Of a stretch of 64,000 nucleotides of DNA, positions 42,652-51,071 are shown in pieces. A program made the translations under genes and the position numbers. Under the pieces are notes generated by a model. It did no database searches. It saw nothing but the letters and a program-made list of their open reading frames with translations, and had not been told where the DNA came from. Each line of letters starts with the position of its first letter. Position 1 is the stretch's first letter. Source of the DNA: Sporosarcina koreensis (GTDB lineage Bacteria; Bacillota; Bacilli; Bacillales_A; Planococcaceae). The stretch spans positions 94,576 through 158,575 of the forward strand of contig NZ_LQYA01000004.1 of the NCBI RefSeq assembly GCF_001531445.1. The letters run 5' to 3'.

Positions 42652-43263
42652 ATGACAAGGTATTTGAAAGAGTTTTTCGGGGATATTCATGTTTTGATTA
42701 TGACTGTGCTATTGATTGCAGGATTCGTATTTATTGCGCAGGACATGGGTAAATGGACAACTTGGTTGGCCTTAATCCTTGGGTTGCTCACCTATACTGC
42801 TGCAGAGTATTTCAATCATCGGTTCATTTTCCATATGAAGACGCCCCAAAATCCGTTACTGCTGAAGTTCATCAAACGAATTCATTTTGATCATCACGTC
42901 GATCCACGCAATTTGAAACTGTTGTTTTTACCTGTATGGTATAGCCTGCCGCAAATCGTTGTTGTTGCAATCATTGTTTACGCCATTTTCGGCAATATGA
43001 CCGTGACGATTGCTTATGCATGCGGGATTGCCGCAATGCTTCTATATTATGAATGGGCTCATTACGCGGCTCACCAGCCGATCAATCCGAAAACGCCCTG
43101 GGGAAAGCGCATGAAAAAAATGCACCTCTGGCATCATTTCCAAAATGAAGACTACTGGTACGGCGTCACCAATCCCGTCTATGATAAACTGTTAGGCACA
43201 TACCGCGACCAAAAAGAAGTCGAAAAAAGCAAAACCGCCCGCAACCTAGAGAAGCGCACGTGA
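42652..43263 (+). CDS. fatty acid hydroxylase/sterol desaturase superfamily membrane protein
   Basis: A 203-residue membrane protein with about four spans and the histidine clusters that bind two iron ions: EYFNHRFIFH, HFDHH, HYAAHQ and HLWHHF. This is the layout of the fatty acid hydroxylase superfamily, which hydroxylates or desaturates lipids such as fatty acids or carotenoids. The substrate is unknown. A 16-codon open frame (42605-42655) ends in an ATGA overlap with its start and may couple translation. A MITE-like element begins 9 bp after its stop. Confidence 0.88.
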   Translation: MTRYLKEFFGDIHVLIMTVLLIAGFVFIAQDMGKWTTWLALILGLLTYTAAEYFNHRFIFHMKTPQNPLLLKFIKRIHFDHHVDPRNLKLLFLPVWYSLPQIVVVAIIVYAIFGNMTVTIAYACGIAAMLLYYEWAHYAAHQPINPKTPWGKRMKKMHLWHHFQNEDYWYGVTNPVYDKLLGTYRDQKEVEKSKTARNLEKRT

Positions 43264-43271
43264 ATTGTTTG

Positions 43272-43417
43272 GGTGCCTGTGCAAGGAGCATTTATGACAA
43301 TTCTACTTCATGAATGAATATGCAGATTAGAGAAAACCTGGCTTCGGAGTGAGTGGGTTTTCTTTTTTCCGCATGCAATTGTAGTGCATAATCTGAATAG
43401 TTTGCTGCACAGGCACC
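43272..43417. mobile_element. MITE-like element, copy A (146 bp)
   Basis: It begins GGTGCCTGTGCA (43272-43283) and ends with the exact reverse complement (43406-43417). Inside the left end is CATTTATGACAATTC, and near the right end GTAGTGCATAATCTGAATAG, both shared with copies B and C. The middle differs from the other copies and holds a hairpin terminator. No coding capacity. Confidence 0.88.
43331..43366 (+). terminator. hairpin terminator inside copy A
   Basis: AGAAAACC (from 43331) pairs with GGTTTTCT, followed by TTTTT. It serves the hydroxylase-like gene upstream. It is absent from copies B and C. Confidence 0.7.
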
Positions 43418-43430
43418 AAAATGATTAGGT

Positions 43431-43438
43431 GTTATAAT
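43431..43438 (+). promoter_or_regulatory. extended -10 element of the HAD gene
   Basis: A perfect TATAAT (43433-43438) preceded by TG, 37 bp before the HAD start. The place for a -35 (43410-43415) falls in the right terminal repeat of copy A and does not match consensus. Confidence 0.5.
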
Positions 43439-43474
43439 AGAGGCACAGCTTTATAGAAGTCAGGAGATGTGAAA

Positions 43475-44176
43475 ATGAAATATGATATGTTTTTATTCGA
43501 CTTGGATGATACATTGATGGATTTCGGGGAGACGGAAAAACATGCGTTTATGAATGTATTCACTACACACGGTTTACCGAACGCATTGGCCGATTTTAGG
43601 GATACATACCGGGCAGTCAGCACGGTGCTTTGGGAAGATTTGGAGCAAGGCAGAATTACGCTTGCGGAGCTGAAAACGGAGCGGTTCAAAAGGTTGTTCC
43701 TTGAACATGGCCTTGAAATGGATGCCGAACAGTTCGGCCAAATGTACCTTGATTATTTAGGGAAGGAAGTCCATTTGATCGACGGGGTTACTTCAATGCT
43801 TCATTCTCTGAAGGGCGCAAGGATTGCAGTATTGACGAACGGCTTTAAAGAAGTTCAATTGGCCCGCATCGCCGCTTCCGGTCTAGCCGACACATTTGAA
43901 GCGATCTTCACGTCTGAAGAGATTGGTTTCCAAAAGCCACAAACCGAAATTTTCGAGCATGTATTCAAGCAGCTGCAAATCAAAGACAAATCACGTGTCT
44001 TGATGGTCGGCGACTCGCTATCGTCAGACATCCGCGGCGGCAATAACTTCGGCATTGACACATGTTGGTATAATCCGAAACGAAAAGAGAATAACGGCTT
44101 GGTCCAGCCTACATTTGAAATTCATGATTGGAATGAATTCCAATCCATAGGTGCTCAAACGATCGCGTCCAGTTAA
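43475..44176 (+). CDS. HAD-family phosphatase, YjjG/YfnB type
   Basis: A 233-residue HAD hydrolase. Motif I is FLFDLDDTLMDF, motif II AVLTNG, motif III with the lysine in GFQKPQTEIF, and motif IV MVGDSLSSDIRGG. The size and DDTLMDFGETE wording fit YjjG/YfnB nucleotidases, which act on dUMP/dTMP-like or damaged nucleotides. ATG at 43475 is used, since GTG at 43469 lies too near AGGAG. Confidence 0.9.
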   Translation: MKYDMFLFDLDDTLMDFGETEKHAFMNVFTTHGLPNALADFRDTYRAVSTVLWEDLEQGRITLAELKTERFKRLFLEHGLEMDAEQFGQMYLDYLGKEVHLIDGVTSMLHSLKGARIAVLTNGFKEVQLARIAASGLADTFEAIFTSEEIGFQKPQTEIFEHVFKQLQIKDKSRVLMVGDSLSSDIRGGNNFGIDTCWYNPKRKENNGLVQPTFEIHDWNEFQSIGAQTIASS

Positions 44177-44195
44177 GGGATGCGATCGTTTTTTT
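44157..44195. terminator. terminator after the HAD gene
   Basis: AAACGATCGC (44157-44166) pairs with GCGATCGTTT (44182-44191) and continues as a T run. It overlaps the HAD stop and borders the converging DUF5694 gene. Confidence 0.9.
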
Positions 44196-44197
44196 GA

Positions 44198-44932
44198 TTA
44201 CTGTAAATAGGACTGCACAGACACGGTGGCGAAAAGTCCACTCTCCTTCACGAAATTCTTGAGGATGCTCACATGCGAGCCGCCAACGATGAAGAGAATG
44301 CGTTCGTCCGGTGCAGTGGCCAAATCCGATAAGTTTGAAAATAGGATGAGGTTGCGTTGATACCACCAGATCAACCAGTCCATGCCGACGTATTGTTCGG
44401 TGTCTTTGATACGCGCCATATTCACATAGCTGCGATGAAGTTGGTCGACTACATCTGGCTGGTTGTAATAAAGGAGTAGATTATTGATACTCTTTCCGGC
44501 TGTCGTAAACTCAAGTTGGTATAACGGCTTGAATAATTCTTCATACAACTTGGGCTGATGCTCTTTCGCCCACTCAGTAACTTCACTGATCTCTCTCTGT
44601 AGTGCACCCTGTTCCATCCAATCCACAGCGTAAACTTCCTGATGCCCCATCTCTTTTGCCAGTCTGTATCCTATCTGATCTATTTCGTTCTCTTGCAACT
44701 GATAATCTCCCTTTAGATAGCGTGTGAATTCCTCATTGAGAGTTCCATTCCGCTTCTTCTCTGCTTCTAAAGCGATTTTCGTAGGTTTGAAATCTTTTAG
44801 GCGGTTGACTACCTCTACGATCTCTTTCTGTCTTTGTGGTGACAGCATGCTGTCCTTTTCTACTTCAATCATATCTGCAGTGGTGCCCATGTGAAATGTT
44901 CCCAAAATCATAATTTTAGGCTTGCTTTGCAT
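44198..44932 (-). CDS. DUF5694 (TraB/GumN-like) protein
   Basis: A 244-residue soluble protein. The start MILGTFHMGTTADMIEVE and the following IALEAEKKR, VYAVDWMEQGALQREI and the end ERILFIVGGSHVSILKNF match DUF5694. The GTFH at the start and GGSH at the end recall the TIKI/TraB/GumN metalloprotease-like fold, in which such residues bind metal. Enzymatic activity is not established. It is a single-gene unit, divergent from ECF module 4. Confidence 0.82.
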   Translation of the reverse strand: MQSKPKIMILGTFHMGTTADMIEVEKDSMLSPQRQKEIVEVVNRLKDFKPTKIALEAEKKRNGTLNEEFTRYLKGDYQLQENEIDQIGYRLAKEMGHQEVYAVDWMEQGALQREISEVTEWAKEHQPKLYEELFKPLYQLEFTTAGKSINNLLLYYNQPDVVDQLHRSYVNMARIKDTEQYVGMDWLIWWYQRNLILFSNLSDLATAPDERILFIVGGSHVSILKNFVKESGLFATVSVQSYLQ

Positions 44933-45093
44933 TCGAATTTCCCCCTTTTGTATGCTAGATTTCCCACTTATTGTCCTCTTTATTTTTCATGGTGTCCAGC
45001 AATTCTGAAATTATCGATCATTTCTATAAGCAAATCTCAACAACTCAAAATAAAAATATGAGAACATTCTCAGTTTGGTACGATGTATTTAGT

Positions 45094-45107
45094 GTAAAGG
45101 CCTTTAC
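45094..45107. promoter_or_regulatory. 14-bp perfect palindrome before ECF module 4
   Basis: GTAAAGGCCTTTAC lies 23 bp upstream of the sigma-factor start and just before its ribosome site. It may be an operator. No typical ECF -35 is found upstream. Confidence 0.5.
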
Positions 45108-45129
45108 GGGAGACGAAGGAGTTGATGGT

Positions 45130-45678
45130 ATGAAGATTACACCTGAAAACTTTATTAAACATTTTAAAAGAGGAAACGAAGTTGCGCTAGAGTTTGTTAT
45201 TGATGAATACAGCGGGATTGTGAAAGCGATCATCTACAATTCATTGCAATCCTATAATGATTCGTTTGTCTTAGAGGAATGCATCAGTGATACATTCCTA
45301 GGCGCCTTTGAGAATGCCAAGCAATTTTCAGGGGGGCAGGAGGACTTTAGGAAATGGATTTGCACAATCGCGAAATTCAAAGCGATCGATGCACAGCGGA
45401 AATTAGGCAATCAACCCATTGCCACAGAATTTGAAGCAGACATCATGACGGTCAGATCGGCAGAAGATGAGTTTCTCGTACAAGCATCAAGCGATGAGTT
45501 GCTTCGCATGATGGCAAAATTGCGGCAAGTCGATCGCGATATTTTTACAATGAAGTACTTTTTGAATATGGGTAATAAAGAAATCGCCGACAACCTCGGG
45601 ATGACCAAAGCATCTGTAGACAATCGACTGTATCGAGGGAAAAAAAGATTGATGGAATTGGGAGGGGCCTTGACTTGA
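45130..45678 (+). CDS. ECF RNA polymerase sigma factor (module 4)
   Basis: A 182-residue ECF sigma factor, paralogous to the one at 18766. It has region 2 (ECISDTFLGAFENAKQF, FRKWICTIAKFKAIDAQRK) and region 4 (IFTMKYFLNMGNKEIADNLGMTKASVDNRLYRGKK). ATG at 45130 has AAGGAG 8 nt upstream; the frame is open further but without similarity. Its stop overlaps the start of the DUF4179 gene by 4 bp. Confidence 0.92.
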   Translation: MKITPENFIKHFKRGNEVALEFVIDEYSGIVKAIIYNSLQSYNDSFVLEECISDTFLGAFENAKQFSGGQEDFRKWICTIAKFKAIDAQRKLGNQPIATEFEADIMTVRSAEDEFLVQASSDELLRMMAKLRQVDRDIFTMKYFLNMGNKEIADNLGMTKASVDNRLYRGKKRLMELGGALT

Positions 45679-46790
45679 AAACACTTTATAAGCAATTTGA
45701 CAGACAAAAATTGAACATTGACCAGGACATTCAGCCGATGGAAGTGACTGACCTTGAAAAGGCGAACATTAAACGAGCAGTCATGAGAGGCAGGAAGAGG
45801 AAAAATCATTTACCAAGGAATCTATCTGTTGCCGCAGCCTTTTTCATCGCTTCAGGGATAACGTTAGGCGCAGCTTTTCCTACCTTGGCGGCTAAACTGC
45901 CGATTGTCGGGAACTTCTTTGAGTTATTCGTGGACGACGATAATTACGTGTTTGAGAAGTTTGATTCGTTTTCGACGGATATTGGGGTGACGAAAGAGAG
46001 TAATGGCATCCGTGTAACTGTAACAGACGCGGTGTATGACGGAGAAAATATCGCCATAGCCTACACAATTGAAGGTGAACAAGAATTTGGAACAAAACCA
46101 ATCTTGGAAGGTGCTTTTCACGCCGAAGAGTTTGGCGATAGTTATGAGCATTATGGATTCCATCCGGAGTACATTACTAAGAAAATTAGTGATACTGAAT
46201 ATGCAGGGTTGTTTATTTACCAGCTGATTGAAGGTCCTAAACCTGACGAGATTCATGCAACTTGGAAGGGCGATAGCATCTTGGATGTATGGAATGTTAA
46301 AAATGAATTCCCCGGGGATTGGACATTCAATCTGACTTTACAGGCACTTAATGGTGAAGAGACGAAAAGTTTTACAGACGCTGGCATTACCTCAGAAGCC
46401 GATGGAGTCCATGTTGCGCTTACGAAGATGACAAAAACACCTATAACCACGACTCTTTATCTTTCGGAAAATGTTGACGTACGTACCGCTGCGTTGGAGG
46501 ATGAAGAATGGCGTGGAGCGCTACTCACTTATGTCGTGACAGACGATCTGGGCAATGAATACAATGCAATCCATTATAAAGACACGGGCCATAGCACGGA
46601 TTTCCGAAAGGAGCACAGAAGTGTGCCAAGAATTACGACGACAACATTCCATGAGGATGCCACATCCATTACGATAACGCCGTATGTAAATGTCTATAAG
46701 TTCATAAATGACGAGGACGTAAACGAAGGACCGCTTGAACTCGCCAAGGAGCCGTATGCGATCGAGTCGATGGTATTTGATTTGAAGTAA
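45675..46790 (+). CDS. DUF4179 anti-sigma-like membrane protein (module 4)
   Basis: A 371-residue single-span protein paralogous to those at 15919 and 19298. About 50 cytoplasmic residues with RKRKNHLPR precede a membrane segment (SVAAAFFIASGITLGAAFP). Then come KLPIVGNFFELF and the outer DUF4179 and DUF5643-like parts (SNGIRVTVTDAVYDGENIAI, TDDLGNEYNAIHY). The TTG start at 45675 has GGAGGGG 7 nt upstream. It probably holds the module 4 sigma factor. Confidence 0.85.
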   Translation: MKTLYKQFDRQKLNIDQDIQPMEVTDLEKANIKRAVMRGRKRKNHLPRNLSVAAAFFIASGITLGAAFPTLAAKLPIVGNFFELFVDDDNYVFEKFDSFSTDIGVTKESNGIRVTVTDAVYDGENIAIAYTIEGEQEFGTKPILEGAFHAEEFGDSYEHYGFHPEYITKKISDTEYAGLFIYQLIEGPKPDEIHATWKGDSILDVWNVKNEFPGDWTFNLTLQALNGEETKSFTDAGITSEADGVHVALTKMTKTPITTTLYLSENVDVRTAALEDEEWRGALLTYVVTDDLGNEYNAIHYKDTGHSTDFRKEHRSVPRITTTTFHEDATSITITPYVNVYKFINDEDVNEGPLELAKEPYAIESMVFDLK

Positions 46791-46800
46791 TAATAAGGTT

Positions 46801-46835
46801 GGTGCAATGCCTGTCTCTAGCATTGCACCTTTTTT
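46801..46835 (+). terminator. terminator of ECF module 4
   Basis: GGTGCAATGC (46801-46810) pairs perfectly with GCATTGCACC (46820-46829), followed by T6. Confidence 0.93.
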
Positions 46836-47163
46836 ATCTGTTAAAGGGCTCTTAGTGTAATCTTCTTGCCTGCTCGACTAGAAAAAGCTTTGTTCTCATT
46901 CGTCGCGCGTGAAACAACATGCGTGGTTCCAAGGTCCCGAAATGACGATACATCTTGGAAATGATCGATAGCAATAAGATCGGTCCCTCAAGAGAGCCTA
47001 CCGTCTTCGCAAAAGCCTCATTTTCAACGCTTCAAAGAGGTAAAACACAGTTTAAATACTCTTTAAAAAGAACATCGAGCTAACGTATCAAAAGACCGCA
47101 CTAAACGAATTGCAGCTAAACAGGCAACAAACAAATCATTAAGCTACTTCCACAAGACTCCTG
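46836..47163. other. gene-free gap with worn 21-bp repeat cores
   Basis: No convincing gene in about 330 bp. CGAAATGACGATACATCTTGG and GGAAATGATCGATAGC near 46938-46971 look like two degraded units of the 21-bp repeat seen at 16990 and 60981. The remainder is featureless. Confidence 0.5.
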
Positions 47164-47886
47164 CTACTGGTGGTCTTGCTTTTCATTTTCTGGGCTGGAC
47201 ACTTCTACAAAGTTTAGGTGACTCGCTTGGTACATTTCATCTCGATATTCATAAACGATTAAAACGTCTCCAATGAAGCCCGCCGGAGAAATTTGCGCTC
47301 CGATTTTGGCAATAAACCGATTGTCACTCACCTCAAATGTAATGATATTCCCAAAGTAAATATTATCGAATAAGTTAGGATTAATTCCAAGCCGCTCAAT
47401 ATCCATTGTAAAGTGCCGGTCGTCAATACTTATCTGTGCTTCTGTCTTAGTCAATGTCGTCCTAACAGTTTTCTTTATGATTGCCAATGGATTATCAACG
47501 AGAACCTCCATTGGAACCTCCATAATTTCCTTGCCAATCGTTTTCTTTTCAATATGAAAAACATGGGCTTCTTGCTCCAAAACACCAGTTCCATATCCTT
47601 TAGTCAATATAATAATAAGGTCTTTCTTGTCATCATCATTAATATCTTCACATATTATTTTTGGGGAAAAGGCAGGATTTGTATCGTTTATCCAAAAAGG
47701 TCTGGAAAGAACGGCTCCGTTATATTCAATTTTGAAGTCTTGGTATACATCATTTATTTTTCTAGCATAGACGACAATACTTTCTTCACTTGACTTGGAA
47801 ATAATTTTATATCCTTCAATCATGTCTGCTTTAGCGGGGGTAATGAATAATAGAAAAACTGCGACGATGACAACGTATCTCGCTAT
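47164..47886 (-). CDS. exported protein, signal peptide present only if started at ATA
   Basis: The first ATG is at 47823, but the frame is open 21 codons further. That stretch encodes a textbook signal peptide, ARYVVIVAVFLLFITPAKAD. An in-frame TAA is followed directly by ATA at 47886-47884, with TTAGGA 8 nt before it. There is no ATG, GTG or TTG in between. Either translation starts at ATA, or a former ATG has mutated. The 220-residue mature part has DINDDDKKDLIIILTKGYG, an EF-hand or FG-GAP-like calcium loop, and no recognised family. It has no clear operon partner. Confidence 0.65.
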   Translation of the reverse strand: MARYVVIVAVFLLFITPAKADMIEGYKIISKSSEESIVVYARKINDVYQDFKIEYNGAVLSRPFWINDTNPAFSPKIICEDINDDDKKDLIIILTKGYGTGVLEQEAHVFHIEKKTIGKEIMEVPMEVLVDNPLAIIKKTVRTTLTKTEAQISIDDRHFTMDIERLGINPNLFDNIYFGNIITFEVSDNRFIAKIGAQISPAGFIGDVLIVYEYRDEMYQASHLNFVEVSSPENEKQDHQ

Positions 47887-48036
47887 TTAGTATTTCCTAA
47901 GTTGTCACTTCTAACCGACGATGCGCACACCGAATATCTCCACAATAAATCGCTTGTTGAAATAAAAGAAATTTGAAATAATTATTAGTGCGCTAGGGTC
48001 TATAAATTATGATTTCAAACTAAAGGGGGAATCAAT

Positions 48037-48399
48037 TTGAATAGAATAATGGGAAACGTAGTGGGATTTGAGTTAAGTAGTCAAGAACCTGAAAAAGCGG
48101 CGGAATTTTATTCAACCGTTTTCGGCTGGGAAATTGCTGAGCCTCATTGGGATTACTGGGCTATCTCGACTCATGAAAGAGAAAATGGAGGAATCAATGG
48201 GGGAATTGGAAAAGGTCCAAATGATTTTCCTCACGGGACACGGATACAGATCGCAGTAGACGCAATTGACGACGCAATTTCTAAAGCAAAAGAAAATGGC
48301 GCTATGGTCGTTCGGGACAAAATGGAGTTCGATGAATTTTACCTTGCCTATTTAGTGGATCCTACAGGAGTTGGCTTTGGACTAATTCAAAAGAAATGA
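48037..48399 (+). CDS. VOC-family (glyoxalase-like) protein
   Basis: A 120-residue protein with the two-babbb VOC fold: VVGFELSSQEPEKAAEFYSTVFGWEI at the start, GGIGKGPNDFPHGTRIQIAVDAIDDAISKAKENGA in the middle and YLAYLVDPTGVGFGLIQ at the end. VOC proteins bind a metal and act on or sequester small molecules; the substrate is unknown. The TTG start at 48037 follows AAAGGGGGA. Single-gene unit. Confidence 0.85.
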   Translation: MNRIMGNVVGFELSSQEPEKAAEFYSTVFGWEIAEPHWDYWAISTHERENGGINGGIGKGPNDFPHGTRIQIAVDAIDDAISKAKENGAMVVRDKMEFDEFYLAYLVDPTGVGFGLIQKK

Positions 48400-48409
48400 G
48401 CTTGAAAAA

Positions 48410-48444
48410 ACAGACGAAGAAAACAACGTTTTTCCCTCGTCTGT
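48410..48444. terminator. terminator after the VOC gene
   Basis: ACAGACGA (48410-48417) pairs with TCGTCTGT (48437-48444), with A-rich and pyrimidine-rich flanks. It is between converging genes. Confidence 0.75.
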
Positions 48445-48456
48445 CTCTCATGCTCA

Positions 48457-49140
48457 CTAGAAAAGCTGTTCTTCCACGACACTTACCTTCTCTATAATCA
48501 AAGGCAATTCCGCCAAATCATCAATGATAAAATCAGCATCCACCGCGCTCCATTGAAAATCCTTTTTCCAAACCCCAATCATTCCGACACTTTTAGCAGC
48601 TTCCACGTCATTTACAGGATGATCCCCTACAAATATGCTTACATTAGGTGAAACATTTAACCGCTCCAATGCTCTTTCAAATATTTGCGGATCAGGTTTT
48701 TGGATGCCTTCCCTTTCAGACACTAAAATGGCGTCAAAATAGTTTTCAATGCCCAGCGCTACTATATTGTCCATCTGAAACTGCCCTCGGCCATTCGTAA
48801 TCATCCCTAGCTTCAATTTTTTTCTTTTTAGTGTCTCCAGCATTTCAATGAGATTAGCAAAAGGGACACAGTTATTCTTGAATTCACCAATATAATCCTG
48901 AAGCAGCTCTTCCCACGTTATACCATTAATTTCAAACTCATCGACCAGCTGTTGATAAACTTTATCTTTCCATACATAACCGCGGTTATCCAAATCGATG
49001 AATCTTGCTGCAAACCTCTCCCTTGGAATATGGCCTACAAATTTGTGCAACCTGTCATATTGCTTGTCGATGAATAGTTTGACCGATTCATCTCGATTCA
49101 ACAATGTCCCGTCTAAGTCAAAGATCGCTGCTTTAATCAT
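48457..49140 (-). CDS. HAD-family hydrolase
   Basis: A 227-residue HAD phosphatase. Motif I is IFDLDGTLLNRD, motif II MITNG, motif III GIQKPDPQIF and motif IV IFVGDHPVNDVEAA. The cap is the helical C1 type. The substrate is unknown. It overlaps the DUF1572 gene upstream by 8 bp and is the last gene of a three-gene run (50432 to 48457). Confidence 0.9.
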   Translation of the reverse strand: MIKAAIFDLDGTLLNRDESVKLFIDKQYDRLHKFVGHIPRERFAARFIDLDNRGYVWKDKVYQQLVDEFEINGITWEELLQDYIGEFKNNCVPFANLIEMLETLKRKKLKLGMITNGRGQFQMDNIVALGIENYFDAILVSEREGIQKPDPQIFERALERLNVSPNVSIFVGDHPVNDVEAAKSVGMIGVWKKDFQWSAVDADFIIDDLAELPLIIEKVSVVEEQLF

Positions 49141-49648
49141 TGCTTTCCCCTAAACTTTTTTTAGGAATGCTTAAGATCTTCCACTCTTTATCCCTAATTT
49201 GCTTTCCGATGTAAAGAATCTGCCCTACGTGATAACCAATATGAGCAACTTCCGTTTGAATTGCTTGAAGAACACTAAGAGGCTGTTGTCTCAAGGTAAC
49301 TGATCTTACTAAATCCTCCGCTTTAAGGTTTTCAATCGTATTAAAAAGTAATGTCCAACCTTCATTCCAAATTTGCATCAGATGCTCTTTGGATTCATTC
49401 CCCTCTATAAATTCTCTATCTCTTTTCCGATAAGTCTTTTCACCATCCGTAGTCAAAAAATCGACCCACCGGGAATGCATATTTCCGCTTAGATGCTTTA
49501 TGAGGATTGCAATATTATTAGACTCGCCACTCGGCTTCCAGTGTAATTCGTCTTCAGACAATTGCTGCATTCCATCTTCAGCACGTTTTTTAAAATGTCT
49601 AAACTGCTCGATTGTAATTCTGAGATACTCCTCTTCAAACCTGCTCAT
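49133..49648 (-). CDS. DUF1572 (DinB-like) protein
   Basis: A 171-residue four-helix-bundle protein of the DinB/YfiT superfamily. Its conserved histidines are in IKHLSGNMHSRWVDFL and VAHIGYHVGQILYIGKQI, at the positions that bind metal. ATG at 49648 is chosen because GAGGGGGAC lies just upstream; the frame extends to 49732 but that part overlaps the neighbour. A metal-dependent thiol S-transferase role (bacillithiol type) is possible but unproven. Confidence 0.88.
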   Translation of the reverse strand: MSRFEEEYLRITIEQFRHFKKRAEDGMQQLSEDELHWKPSGESNNIAILIKHLSGNMHSRWVDFLTTDGEKTYRKRDREFIEGNESKEHLMQIWNEGWTLLFNTIENLKAEDLVRSVTLRQQPLSVLQAIQTEVAHIGYHVGQILYIGKQIRDKEWKILSIPKKSLGESND

Positions 49649-49658
49649 AATGTCCCCC

Positions 49659-50432
49659 TCAAATAACTCCGAACTTTTCCAACGCAAAAGCAATACCATC
49701 TTCACTGGATTTTTTCGTAACGAAATCGGCAACCATTTTTAATCTTTCATGTCCATTCTCCATTGCAATACCTAACCCGACCAGTTCTAACATATCAATG
49801 TCGTTTTCTCCATCACCAAATGCGATGGCTTCACTCTTATCAACATTAAAATACTCCAACACTTTAATGATTGCTAAAGACTTTGATATGTCTTCCTGCA
49901 ATACATTTAAAATAAATGGGTGCCACCTTTTAAATGTTAAATGAGGAAACCTTTCAACATATCTTTCAACGGTATTGTCATTTGCAAATAGACACATTAA
50001 AAATAACTCTTCCTCAAAAATTTGTTGATTGACGTCGGGATAATCATTCAATGATAATGTTTCCTTCAACGCTTGTAATATATTTTCATTTTTAATCCCA
50101 TTCATACTAAAACCCTCGGAGTAGAACGACAATACATCGTTATACAAAGACGCGAACTCAACAACATCTCGGACTATTCTTCTATCCATCGGTACTTTAT
50201 GTATAATTTTTTTATTATGTTTAACGTAGGCTCCATTTGCGGTAATGAAAGTATCAATTCCTAACGTTTCTATTTCAGTGCACATAGATAATGGTCTGCC
50301 TGTTGCAGCGACAACTTTTATTCCTTTATCGTGTAACTCTTTAATCGCTTCTTTTGTACTGTTTGAAATGCTCCCGTCCTCGAAGTTTGTAATCGTTCCA
50401 TCCACATCAAAAAACACAATCTTATAACCCAT
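49659..50432 (-). CDS. HAD-family hydrolase, Cof/type IIB
   Basis: A 257-residue Cof-like phosphatase. Motif I is FFDVDGTITNF, motif II VVAATGRP, motif III KSLAIIKVLEY and motif IV AFGDGENDIDMLE, with the large C2B cap between. Such enzymes dephosphorylate sugar phosphates, flavin precursors or PLP. ATG at 50432 has AAAGG 9 nt upstream. It is first in the run with DUF1572 and a second HAD gene, 10 bp apart. Confidence 0.9.
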   Translation of the reverse strand: MGYKIVFFDVDGTITNFEDGSISNSTKEAIKELHDKGIKVVAATGRPLSMCTEIETLGIDTFITANGAYVKHNKKIIHKVPMDRRIVRDVVEFASLYNDVLSFYSEGFSMNGIKNENILQALKETLSLNDYPDVNQQIFEEELFLMCLFANDNTVERYVERFPHLTFKRWHPFILNVLQEDISKSLAIIKVLEYFNVDKSEAIAFGDGENDIDMLELVGLGIAMENGHERLKMVADFVTKKSSEDGIAFALEKFGVI

Positions 50433-50548
50433 TCGAAACAACCTTTCAAGTTAATTCGCGAAAAAATTCAACATAACTAAATTTTATCATATAATTGAAA
50501 TTTGAAACCACTATTGTTGTAGAATTAATTCTTAAAGGAGCGAGTGCA

Positions 50549-51019
50549 TTGCTAGATATGTTTTTATACAATTGGCAAGTAAGAGCTGACTGGTTTACAT
50601 GGTGTGAATCACTTTCTGAAGAGGAGCTACAAGCCGAAAGAATTGGCGGTATGGGGAGTATCCTAAAAACTCTATCTCATGTGATTGATTGTGAATTAAT
50701 ATGGGTGAATAATATGCTTGAAAAGCCCGTTGTTTATGCTGAAAAGGATACTACCTCCAATTTGCATGATGTAATAAGGTATTCAAACTTCATGAAAGAA
50801 AAAACCATGAACTTCCTCCGGGATTGGACTGTTGACTCTGAGAACAAAATAGTCGAGATAACTAGTAGGAACGGCAATACCTATTCATTTACATACGGCA
50901 AGATCATCCGCCATATTATCTCCCATGAAATCCATCATATTGGTCAACTATCTATTTGGTCGAGAGAAATCGGTATAAAACCAGTCTCATCGGATTTGAT
51001 TTTCAGATCATATTTATAA
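50549..51019 (+). CDS. DinB-family protein
   Basis: A 156-residue DinB/YfiT four-helix protein: MFLYNWQVRADWFTWCESL at the start, LKTLSHVIDCELIWVNNML (first histidine) and IIRHIISHEIHHIGQLSIWSRE (histidine pair) near the end. These form a metal site. The TTG start at 50549 has AAAGGAG 8 nt upstream; the frame is open from 50495 but lacks a ribosome site. A bacillithiol-linked transferase role is possible. Single gene. Confidence 0.88.
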   Translation: MLDMFLYNWQVRADWFTWCESLSEEELQAERIGGMGSILKTLSHVIDCELIWVNNMLEKPVVYAEKDTTSNLHDVIRYSNFMKEKTMNFLRDWTVDSENKIVEITSRNGNTYSFTYGKIIRHIISHEIHHIGQLSIWSREIGIKPVSSDLIFRSYL

Positions 51020-51071
51020 CAGAACAGGCTCCCCTTTAATGAAATCTTAAAGCGAGAGCCTGATTTGTTCT

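Noticed and set aside
46836..47163. Possible transposase or gene remnant in the gap after ECF module 4
   Set aside because: Short frames on both strands have no protein-like stretch and no start signals; only worn repeat cores were found.
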